A stretch of 5,762 nt of DNA from Fimbriimonadales bacterium. Its GTDB lineage: Bacteria; Armatimonadota; Fimbriimonadia; Fimbriimonadales; Fimbriimonadaceae. Under the pieces are notes generated by a model. The model had not been told where the DNA came from. It did no database searches and saw nothing but the letters and a program-made list of their open reading frames with translations. Each line of letters opens with the position of its first letter. The stretch's first letter is position 1. Below, piece by piece: positions 1 to 5,182 of this stretch. Where the stretch lies: assembly GCA_026392145.1 (NCBI GenBank), contig JAPLCS010000112.1:1-5762 (forward strand), given 5' to 3'. The position numbers and the translations under genes are program-made.

Positions 1-51
1 CCGAGTGCCGTTTTGTTCAGCGGACAGGATTTCGAGGTGTTGAGCGTTCAT
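1..51 (-). CDS. N-terminal 17 codons of an unidentified minus-strand gene (partial)
   Basis: Read on the minus strand, an ATG at 51-49 opens MNAQHLEILSAEQNGTR and the frame runs off the left edge still open. The start is supported by an AAAGGA Shine-Dalgarno sequence (plus-strand 64-59) with 7 bases between it and the ATG, which is one of the best translation signals in the window. The visible residues are hydrophilic, with no signal peptide or membrane segment. Seventeen residues are too few to name a family and I do not recognise it. It is divergent from the cluster starting at 348, so the roughly 300 bases between them should hold its promoter and 5' leader. Confidence reflects the good start signal set against the very short visible stretch. 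Confidence 0.5.
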   Translation of the reverse strand, partial: MNAQHLEILSAEQNGTR

Positions 52-121
52 GATGGTTTCCTTTCGTTCGCAGGGAGCGGAATTGCCCCTTGCGTGACGC
101 GGCCGTAAAGAGTCCAAACAA

Positions 122-199
122 GAAACGCGGCAAGGTTTAGGGGAGCAGGGACACCCTCGTCTGCACCGAAGGGAAGATGAGGGACCTTGCTAGCGTTTC
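122..199. repeat. Imperfect inverted repeat, 14 paired bases per arm, in the divergent intergenic region
   Basis: Left arm GAAACGC (122-128) pairs with GCGTTTC (193-199), and GCAAGGT (130-136) pairs with ACCTTGC (184-190). Only G129 opposite T191-A192 interrupts the stem. The 47 bases between the arms contain smaller pairings such as AGGG/CCCT at 147-157. A third copy of the CCTTGC motif at 88-93 could pair with GCAAGG 130-135 instead, so two mutually exclusive folds are possible. It could be a structured leader of the minus-strand gene, an unrecognised RNA, or a degraded mobile-element end. No coding frame is evident here. The rest of 52-270 shows nothing else I can support. Confidence 0.6.
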
Positions 200-270
200 G
201 AGGCTTGGGCTTAGGTCAGCTCACAGATGTCAGGCGGCAAATACACTAAGTAACAACGGAAGGGATAAAT

Positions 271-333
271 ATGGGTGCCAGGAAATTTTTGTCTTTTGAG
301 CAAAAAGTTCACTACAAAACCGGACAGGCTTGA
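271..333 (+). CDS. Possible 20-residue leader peptide ORF before the VKOR-Trx gene
   Basis: ATG at 271 is preceded by GGAAGGG with a short spacer (bases GATAAAT or less, depending on which part pairs), a better ribosome site than the one for the large gene downstream. It encodes MGARKFLSFEQKVHYKTGQA and stops at TGA 331-333, 14 bases before the ATG at 348. The peptide is basic and has no membrane segment or cysteine. If translated, it could couple ribosome entry to the poorly signalled downstream gene or act as a leader peptide. It could equally be chance, since a 20-codon ORF needs little explanation. The only positive evidence is the Shine-Dalgarno match and the placement. Confidence 0.28.
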   Translation: MGARKFLSFEQKVHYKTGQA

Positions 334-339
334 TACAAT
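334..339 (+). promoter_or_regulatory. Possible -10 box (TACAAT) just upstream of the VKOR-Trx start
   Basis: TACAAT differs from TATAAT at one position and fits TAnnnT. It lies 8 bases before ATG 348, so transcription would begin at or next to the start codon, giving a leaderless message. No convincing -35 element is visible 16-18 bases upstream, which is why confidence is low. A Shine-Dalgarno sequence for 348 is also absent, which fits a leaderless start. Confidence 0.3.
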
Positions 340-347
340 ACGATGGT

Positions 348-1646
348 ATGGCAGGGCGGCTAGGATCAATCCGTGCAAGTCTCAACATTCGCATTTGTAT
401 GCGTATTATCTGCGGATGTCTAGCTTTACTCGGCCTCTTGTTGTCTGTTGCTGCTCTGTGGTCTCGATACTCACTGAGTCGGAGTGACTCACAGCTGATG
501 ATCGTGAGCAATCGAGCAAAGGTGATGGATGTTGCCTACCTGTTGGATAGTAAAGACACAACAAAGGTGGAGTACATTCGAACAAGTGAGCCCTTCGCCA
601 GATCACTCGCCATCCAATTTCATTTTGATCTTGAACGGCCGGATTCCATACATTTCATTCTTTTTAGAAACACAAAAGCCGAGAAATATCTTTCGCAATC
701 TGCGGGGGAGGCTCTATTTTCTTCAATCACAACCAAGGCGAGTTTGGCTGAGTCATTTCCATACATTCCTGCATTGATCTGCTTTGGGATTGCTCTAGGA
801 CTGATTTTTCCCATAAAGATGAACCTGCTGTCATCCGCAACCATTGCTCTCTCCTTGGTGTCGGCTGTGAAATATTTGACCGCCTGTCCAACTTGCCCGA
901 CGGTAACAATTGTTGGTATCGATGCTGCCCTTGTTGGGGTTTTCACATTTGGGGTTCTTGGTGGCTTGCTCCACAGCAAGCCAAACTCTCTCTCAGTGCG
1001 AGTTGCTGTGCTCGTTATCATCTCATTCTCACTTGGATGGCAGTTGATTAGTTGGTGGGAGGGCCGGTTGCAGTGTGCACCTTGCAGCACAATCGGTCTA
1101 CTTTCGGGAATGATATTAGCGTCGTCCGATCACATCTTGGATGATGCCTCACCTTCGATTCTGAGCCAGCTAGCCATTAGCGGGTCTATTGTTATGGCGA
1201 TTGGTCTTTTTGCCTATCAGGGCGGATTTACAAAGGACTCATCTAGCACGGTTAAGCCTTCGAGACATCTAGCCGCACTTGGTATGGCAAAAACTCCGGT
1301 GATTAAGTCTTGTTCAGAGGTGGGAATCAAGCCAACGGGTCGATTTTCAATTATCGTGATAGGAGCTTTTGGTTGTCATGCTTGTGAGGTTGCCTCTCAG
1401 TCGATTGAAGTCGCAGGCCTAAAAAATGTCTTATTTTATTCAACAACTGTGACTCCCCCAGATACAACACAGAGCTGGACGATTCTAGAGAACGCCTCTC
1501 TCATTACATCAACACCGACAACTTTACTAACACTCCCGACCGGGAAAATCTCTAAGATAATTACAGGGGCTTCGTCTGACACAGAGGGACGTCGACGATA
1601 CATAAACGAGCTTATTGAATTCGACAACCAAAATCTGAAAAGGTAA
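348..1646 (+). CDS. VKOR-like membrane disulfide oxidoreductase with C-terminal thioredoxin-like domain
   Basis: The 432-residue product probably generates disulfides in exported proteins, passing electrons to membrane quinone as VKOR/DsbB enzymes do. Helix 1 is at about 14-38, followed by a cysteine-free outer domain at about 39-136. Six more helices lie near 137-156, 159-178, 185-208, 216-237, 245-260 and 270-291, and a thioredoxin-like domain covers about 327-424. CxxC motifs are CPTC (180-183, loop), CAPC (243-246, mouth of a helix) and CHAC (343-346, thioredoxin active site). P390 in STPTT is the likely cis-proline. Predicted topology puts all three on the outer face, in the order known for VKOR-Trx fusions. 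Odd points are a CxxC loop pair where VKORs usually have wider spacing, and an extra N-terminal module of unknown role. A DsbB-like or MauE-like origin of the core is possible. ATG 348 was chosen over TTG 330 and ATG 399; none has a clear ribosome site. The cysteine-rich gene follows after 4 bases. Confidence 0.75.
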   Translation: MAGRLGSIRASLNIRICMRIICGCLALLGLLLSVAALWSRYSLSRSDSQLMIVSNRAKVMDVAYLLDSKDTTKVEYIRTSEPFARSLAIQFHFDLERPDSIHFILFRNTKAEKYLSQSAGEALFSSITTKASLAESFPYIPALICFGIALGLIFPIKMNLLSSATIALSLVSAVKYLTACPTCPTVTIVGIDAALVGVFTFGVLGGLLHSKPNSLSVRVAVLVIISFSLGWQLISWWEGRLQCAPCSTIGLLSGMILASSDHILDDASPSILSQLAISGSIVMAIGLFAYQGGFTKDSSSTVKPSRHLAALGMAKTPVIKSCSEVGIKPTGRFSIIVIGAFGCHACEVASQSIEVAGLKNVLFYSTTVTPPDTTQSWTILENASLITSTPTTLLTLPTGKISKIITGASSDTEGRRRYINELIEFDNQNLKR

Positions 1647-1650
1647 CCAC

Positions 1651-2028
1651 ATGAACAAACTCAAACAGACACGGGTAATGGCAGGACTTTTCCTGACATC
1701 GATCCTTCTCGCTACTCAAGTTGCATTCGCCAACTGCACTTCTGGAACTACGGGTCAAGGGACTCTTACGCTCTACAAGTGCGACTCTGGATGCACGATG
1801 TTCCCTAGCGGTCCAAGATGGGAGTACACATCCACGTGCACATCTTGGTATTGCTGTCCCGGAGAATCGACAGCGTACTACTATCCCTCTAGCTGTACGC
1901 CATGGACGTCTACCTTGGGTCCAGATGGAGAACTCCCTTGTTGTAGAGTTACCGCCGGACCAGGCACAACTGTGCCTCCATTCCAGGAGTCGGCTTGTGC
2001 AACCGCCGCTGTCGGTGCCGAACAGTAG
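1651..2028 (+). CDS. Secreted cysteine-rich small protein (10 cysteines), unknown family
   Basis: The 125-residue protein has a clear Sec signal peptide: basic start MNKLKQTR, a hydrophobic core at about 9-24, and an AFA cleavage site giving a mature protein from N28 (about 98 residues). All ten cysteines are in the mature part (29, 44, 48, 63, 68, 69, 82, 97, 98, 116), including two CC pairs, allowing up to five disulfides. The rest is rich in Ser, Thr, Pro, Gly and aromatic residues, typical of a small disulfide-held extracellular fold. I do not recognise the family. The start has an AAAAGG ribosome site at 1638-1643 with a 7-base spacer, overlapping the end of the upstream VKOR-Trx gene, so the two are very probably co-transcribed and translationally coupled. 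Inference: it is the principal substrate of that oxidase. A toxin, adhesin, metal or redox protein role cannot be told apart from sequence. Confidence 0.8.
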   Translation: MNKLKQTRVMAGLFLTSILLATQVAFANCTSGTTGQGTLTLYKCDSGCTMFPSGPRWEYTSTCTSWYCCPGESTAYYYPSSCTPWTSTLGPDGELPCCRVTAGPGTTVPPFQESACATAAVGAEQ

Positions 2029-2044
2029 TCGCTTGACCTATCTC

Positions 2045-2066
2045 GCCCCTACTCGCTTGTAGGGGC
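2045..2066. repeat. Perfect 8-bp hairpin between cysteine-rich gene and pseudopilin gene
   Basis: GCCCCTAC (2045-2052) and GTAGGGGC (2059-2066) are exact reverse complements around a 6-base loop (TCGCTT). The stem is GC-rich and starts 17 bases after the upstream stop codon, as a terminator would, but it is followed by ACAATATCC instead of a run of T. It may cause partial termination or stabilise the upstream mRNA end. The 3' arm also holds the only Shine-Dalgarno-like bases (AGGGG, 2061-2065) before ATG 2078, so folding could hide them. The hairpin is certain; its function is inference. Confidence 0.75.
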
Positions 2067-2077
2067 ACAATATCCTA

Positions 2078-3253
2078 ATGCAGTCATCTCGCTTAAAGTG
2101 GATTTACTTCGCGCTCGACGCGACCTTGATTCTTGTTTGTCTTGGAATCGTTAAGACGGTATCTACCTTTGTAGTTGCCTTCAACTACAGCGGTGAACAT
2201 TCGGGCCAGATAATGGAGCTTGCTATCTCCTCATCTATTAAAGGGGCACTTCAATTCTGGGCGATACCAACGCAGTTGAAAGTCCATCCGATGCCCGCAA
2301 TTTTGCTTCTGCTCATGCTGTGCAGTTTGAGCGTACGACTTTGCGGGACAAAATGGATATCAGTTTTCATCGTGTCAATAATCTCCTACGTTATCCTGAT
2401 TGGAGTGACACTCTCGTCATTTGGATCGGCTAACAGCAGTGCCGCCGTAAGTGCTGGCATTGGATTTGCGATCATGCTCGCATTGAGTTTAGCGGTGGCG
2501 TTTGCAAGTGAGACACTGAAGAAAAGGTTGGCAACACAGCAAGATACTGGTCGCAACTCCAGCAGTAGAACGTCTAATCGTGGATTTACGCTTCTGGAAG
2601 TTTTGGCGGCTATCGCGATCATCGGCGTGCTCATGGCGATTATCTTTCCTGTAATTGCAAATTCGAAAGATCGCGCAAAGGTTGCTCAAGAGATGGCGCA
2701 AGTCCGCAATTTGTACATTGCTGTCGGATTGTATGAAGCCGATGCAGAGGAAAAGTCACCATCTTCTTTGGTTGGTTTAGTGAGTAGCTACGCTCCAGAA
2801 TTCTTATTGTCATGCCCCGAAGACCACAGGAAAGGATTATCCGTGGCTGATTGGCCAGCAAATCCTTGGATTCTTTGGTCACCTCAGGATGATTCATTGA
2901 TGTCAAGGAAGCGATCACGCAATAGGGTCAGTTATTTTTTCATGCGAAGTTGGGAGCGAGCGTTCCCGGCTGGTCGAACATACGAAGAGTTAAGGAACGA
3001 TCCTGAAGTGGGTTTCATTGCGGGTTTTGGACTGTTCAAATGTACTAATGGAACTTGTATTTACCCCCCCTCAACGAGTCCTTACAATATTGGTCATCCC
3101 GCTAGTAATATAGGAGGCGTTATGGTGGAGGCACGCACAGACGGATCGATTGTAACGCGACGCCGTGATGGACCTTGTGAGTCGGGAATGCTTTTCAGCC
3201 AAGTATTTCTCTTTCAAGACATGAATTGTCGGCGAGTCGGAAGCTTACGATGA
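2078..3253 (+). CDS. Four-helix membrane domain fused to a type II/IV pseudopilin
   Basis: The 391-residue product has two parts. Residues 1-150 contain four likely membrane helices (about 9-35, 73-89, 93-112, 122-144) of no family I recognise. A Ser/Thr-rich linker leads to a class III prepilin signal at 168-174 (R-G-F-T-L-L-E), with predicted cleavage after G169 and the usual Glu at mature position 5, then a hydrophobic helix to about 192. The following segment (FPV, NLYIAVGLYEAD) and the C-terminal GGVMVEARTDG resemble the DUF1559/H-X9-DG pseudopilins common in Armatimonadota and Planctomycetota. The mature part has five cysteines (246, 322, 327, 367, 384). Prepilin leaders are normally short, so a 169-residue four-helix leader is odd. 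A separate start at TTG 2528 (18-residue leader, no well-placed ribosome site) could make the pilin alone. It follows the cysteine-rich gene by 49 bases. The last 59 bases overlap a recombinase remnant on the other strand, so its C-terminus may be altered. Confidence 0.75.
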   Translation: MQSSRLKWIYFALDATLILVCLGIVKTVSTFVVAFNYSGEHSGQIMELAISSSIKGALQFWAIPTQLKVHPMPAILLLLMLCSLSVRLCGTKWISVFIVSIISYVILIGVTLSSFGSANSSAAVSAGIGFAIMLALSLAVAFASETLKKRLATQQDTGRNSSSRTSNRGFTLLEVLAAIAIIGVLMAIIFPVIANSKDRAKVAQEMAQVRNLYIAVGLYEADAEEKSPSSLVGLVSSYAPEFLLSCPEDHRKGLSVADWPANPWILWSPQDDSLMSRKRSRNRVSYFFMRSWERAFPAGRTYEELRNDPEVGFIAGFGLFKCTNGTCIYPPSTSPYNIGHPASNIGGVMVEARTDGSIVTRRRDGPCESGMLFSQVFLFQDMNCRRVGSLR

Positions 3254-3506
3254 GTTGTCGAACGGAGCTGGCGTACCATGTTCGCCCTCGAAATGTTCTG
3301 ATGCCTTGCTGGTTGAGACGCCTTGCGATCTCCCTGTAGCTCACGCCTTCTTTTGCCATTGGTTCTATAACAGGCCAAAGCTCGGCTCGGTGCCGCTTCA
3401 TGGACTCCAGCCTCGCGGCGGTCGGTAGGGAAGTGTCCTTGGATGGGTTCGGATTGCCGAGTTTCCCCCCTTCGCGGATGAGTAGGAACGGTAGGAATAG
3501 GTTCAC
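3195..3506 (-). pseudogene. C-terminal remnant of a serine recombinase/resolvase
   Basis: This minus-strand frame of 103 codons (GTG at 3506) carries the hallmarks of the C-terminal region of resolvase-type serine recombinases. REGGKLGNPN is the junction normally found just after the catalytic domain, and YREIARRLNQQGIRTFRGRTWY followed by SSVRQLI is the DNA-binding helix-turn-helix module (the motif starts near residue 56). The N-terminal catalytic domain with its serine nucleophile is absent: the frame hits TAA at 3533-3531, only 27 bases before the GTG, and no ribosome site precedes the GTG. It is therefore best read as a broken gene. Beyond RQLI the frame continues for about 17 residues into sequence antisense to the pseudopilin gene, so a rearrangement junction probably lies close to 3250. 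It marks past mobile-element activity next to the cluster. A stand-alone DNA-binding protein is a weaker alternative. Confidence 0.7.
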
Positions 3507-3530
3507 CGATGGGGAACTACCGTCAACAGT

Positions 3531-3704
3531 TTACGAAGTGTTTACGCGGCCCGATCCCTGCTGAACACCTCTCAAAATGTCGTTTAGGTCGCGTAGCAGT
3601 CTCAAAAGCGGTCCCTTAAGTCCCTTGTCGAACTCATGAAGGTGGAGCTTCTCCTTTTCCAGAGAAACACATTTGGGCTTTTCAACCTCGATAAGGAGAT
3701 TCTC
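3531..3704 (-). other. Open minus-strand stretch in frame with the recombinase remnant, probable gene debris
   Basis: The 198 bases between the recombinase remnant and the next plus-strand gene have no supported gene. On the minus strand the region is open in the same frame as the remnant, separated from it only by the TAA at 3531-3533. The translation contains LIEVEKPK and RLLRDLNDILRGV. The latter loosely recalls the DRLSRDLxDLL stretch of serine recombinase catalytic domains, and LIEVEKPK recalls nuclease-like (DUF4263/Shedu) proteins. Both resemblances are weak. It could be decayed recombinase, another gene fragment, or chance. Confidence 0.25.
3693..3698 (+). promoter_or_regulatory. Ribosome binding site AAGGAG fixing the start at 3705
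   Basis: AAGGAG is a full match to the Shine-Dalgarno core, 6 bases before ATG 3705. It is the strongest such site in the window and selects 3705 over the upstream in-frame start at 3636. Confidence 0.7.
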
Positions 3705-3962
3705 ATGGAGAAAGACAAGCACAAACCAGACACCTCGAAAGAGGCACCTCGACCAAACCAAGAGCCGCCGCCGCGTAAAACAGGGCGAGAGTTTATGGAT
3801 GACAAAATCAACCGCACTCAGGCCCAGCCTGGGAAAAGCATACGGCCCGTTCCAAAGCGAAAAAGAAGCACAAAAAGTTCTTTGGTCAATCGATACCGGC
3901 TGGTCAAATCACGAATCGTTCATCTAACGACTAAGCTGAATCCGACCCCAAAAGTTGCATAA
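3705..3962 (+). CDS. Small basic hydrophilic protein, unknown; possibly frameshifted near 3835
   Basis: As read, this is an 85-residue protein rich in Lys, Arg, Pro and Thr, with no membrane segment, signal peptide or cysteine and no family I recognise. The start is secure because of the AAGGAG site 6 bases upstream. The first about 45 residues read as an ordinary hydrophilic protein, but after GGGAAAAGC (about 3838) the frame becomes a low-complexity basic stretch. The +1 frame there reads KAYGPFQSEKEAQKVLWSID and ends at TAA 3925-3927, which looks more like a natural fold. A single inserted base in the A or G run could have broken a gene of about 74 codons. It lies between the recombinase debris and the LolA-like gene and gives no functional clue. 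Confidence is for a translated gene starting here, not for the exact C-terminus. Confidence 0.5.
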   Translation: MEKDKHKPDTSKEAPRPNQEPPPRKTGREFMDDKINRTQAQPGKSIRPVPKRKRSTKSSLVNRYRLVKSRIVHLTTKLNPTPKVA

Positions 3963-3963
3963 T
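3958..3963 (+). promoter_or_regulatory. Possible -10 box (CATAAT) 6 bases before the LolA-like gene
   Basis: CATAAT matches TATAAT at five of six positions and lies 6 bases before ATG 3970. That is the distance expected if transcription starts at the A of the start codon. There is no Shine-Dalgarno sequence and no clear -35 element. Overlapping TAATAT (3960-3965) is an alternative. Confidence 0.3.
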
Positions 3964-3969
3964 ATCTCC

Positions 3970-5094
3970 ATGGTTCCGTTCGTGGCGATTCTCGCAGGCT
4001 GGCAAGACTCAAACGCAATGTTTGACAAAATCGTTGCCACCCACGTCTCCATGCAATCAGCGAACGTCCGAGTACAAGACCTGAACCAACCCATCGTACC
4101 GACCGCGATTACCTACAACCAGTCAGTAGGACGAATGGTGATGCCAAACCAACAGGTCGTCGAAGTGGCAAAAGCCGAAACCAAATACTACGACCAAATT
4201 TTCGATATGGTGGTAGTCACCAAAAACGACTCACCCGCGAATCCACGCAACGGTCTCCTTCAATACGCCCTCATCCACCGAGAACCAGCAAGCCTGATCC
4301 TTGACCCAAACATGTTCAAGGACTTCATGCAAGACCTCAAAAGTAAAAAAGGCTGGAAACTAAGCGGTAACACCCTCACTTTAACCAAGAAAAACGCCTT
4401 ATCTCTTATCCGATTCGACAAATACTTCCGACTCACTCAAATCAAATCCATCGTCGGCAAATCGGTCCTCCAAGATTGGGCATACACCTACCCGTCTGCT
4501 CCATCCAGCACAATTCCAACCTCCGCGCTCAAAGTCAAAGGGCTTCCCGAACGACCAACCTTCCCCAAAAACACTAAGCCCAAGGCAAAGCAAGCATCGT
4601 TCCAAATTTGGAACGCAATGGCGAAAGTAAGAAATGTTCAAATTGCCCAGCAAATGAACTCAACAAACTTCAAAACCACCTACCGAGCAGGGTCACTTTC
4701 CGAATCCGGTCCCAAAGGCTCATGGACATGGAACGAAGGTTCAATCCAAATTAGCCCGAAAGGCAAATCTCCCGTCACCATCCGAAAGCAAGCCAGCACC
4801 TACCTCGAACAACTCCGAAAAGTCGGAATCGAGTCATCTCCCTTCTCACGCTACATCTTCAATCGCCAAATTCCCTTCCTCGACCTCTTCCAAAACGCGA
4901 ACTCCATCACTGCCGATGGAAGAATATCAGTCAACGGCAAGAGTGCAGACATGGTATCCATTTACAAACTTGGAACCAAAGTGCGACTCTTAGTCGATCC
5001 ATCAAGCCACCGAATCATCCAACTCAGCACCGATAGCCAAGACGCCAAGGGCAAATATGTCACCGGCTCTCGCCTCAAACTCTCCTATCAATAA
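3970..5094 (+). CDS. Exported protein with two LolA-like beta domains
   Basis: The 374-residue product begins with a short hydrophobic stretch (VPFVAILAG, residues 2-10) without a basic n-region, so it may be a weak or shortened signal peptide. Two similar halves follow, at about 17-175 and 210-374, joined by a Pro/Lys-rich linker near 180-208. Each starts with a helix (MFDKIVATHVSMQ; FQIWNAMAKVRNV), has alternating beta strands, and contains a line typical of LolA/LppX-like folds that bind lipid or lipoprotein: LDPNMFKDFM in the first half, and VDPSSHRIIQLS in the second. There are no cysteines. Function is unknown; such proteins are often found in envelope lipid or lipoprotein handling, but no partner genes are visible here. 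ATG 3970 was preferred to TTG 3955 because the latter has no start signal. Arginine is mostly CGA (11 of 17 by hand count) and third positions favour C, unlike the 348-3253 cluster. Confidence 0.65.
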   Translation: MVPFVAILAGWQDSNAMFDKIVATHVSMQSANVRVQDLNQPIVPTAITYNQSVGRMVMPNQQVVEVAKAETKYYDQIFDMVVVTKNDSPANPRNGLLQYALIHREPASLILDPNMFKDFMQDLKSKKGWKLSGNTLTLTKKNALSLIRFDKYFRLTQIKSIVGKSVLQDWAYTYPSAPSSTIPTSALKVKGLPERPTFPKNTKPKAKQASFQIWNAMAKVRNVQIAQQMNSTNFKTTYRAGSLSESGPKGSWTWNEGSIQISPKGKSPVTIRKQASTYLEQLRKVGIESSPFSRYIFNRQIPFLDLFQNANSITADGRISVNGKSADMVSIYKLGTKVRLLVDPSSHRIIQLSTDSQDAKGKYVTGSRLKLSYQ

Positions 5095-5125
5095 TCGCTT
5101 CTACCAATAACCTCTCCCACCAGTA

Positions 5126-5170
5126 CAAACCGGTCACACAAAATCGCGATGCCATCGGCATGCCGGTTTG
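5126..5170. repeat. Nested inverted repeat before the sulfatase gene
   Basis: CAAACCGG (5126-5133) and CCGGTTTG (5163-5170) are exact reverse complements, and the enclosed sequence contains its own small hairpin, ATGCC/GGCAT (5149-5153 and 5157-5161). The repeat begins 31 bases after the LolA-like stop and ends 12 bases before the sulfatase ATG. It has no T run, so it is a poor intrinsic terminator. An operator or mRNA-end structure is also possible. Confidence 0.5.
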
Positions 5171-5171
5171 G

Positions 5172-5177
5172 TAACAT
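5172..5177 (+). promoter_or_regulatory. Possible -10 box (TAACAT) 5 bases before the sulfatase gene
   Basis: TAACAT fits TAnnnT and sits 5 bases before ATG 5183, again without a Shine-Dalgarno sequence. No -35 element is evident. It is listed because the same arrangement recurs at other starts in the window. Confidence 0.25.
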
Positions 5178-5182
5178 GAGCC

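Noticed and set aside
52..100. Cyclic-di-GMP (GEMM) riboswitch suggested by CACGCAAGGGGCAA on the minus strand
   Set aside because: Only this short stretch resembles the consensus. The second conserved block and the needed stem are missing, and too few bases remain before the start codon.
330..347. TTG at 330 as the start of the VKOR-Trx gene
   Set aside because: There is no ribosome site before it, and it overlaps the TACAAT box and the TGA of the short ORF. ATG 348 is simpler, though ATG 399 cannot be excluded.
620..1090. 156-codon minus-strand open frame
   Set aside because: It is antisense to the membrane helices of the VKOR-Trx gene, has no ribosome site and no recognisable domain.
2033..2061. 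TTGACC (2033-2038) as a -35 element for the pseudopilin gene
   Set aside because: The position 17 bases downstream holds CTTGTA, a poor -10 inside the hairpin, and the distance to CACAAT is too long.
1721..2062. Alternative plus-strand frame inside the cysteine-rich gene
   Set aside because: It starts inside the signal peptide region of a gene with a clear ribosome site and signal peptide, and its own translation has no features.
2386..2918. Several minus-strand open frames across the pseudopilin gene
   Set aside because: They are antisense shadows of a frame that carries a prepilin signal and membrane helices.
4399..4653. Minus-strand open frame within the LolA-like gene
   Set aside because: No start signal and no domain; it is explained by the biased codon use of the plus-strand gene.
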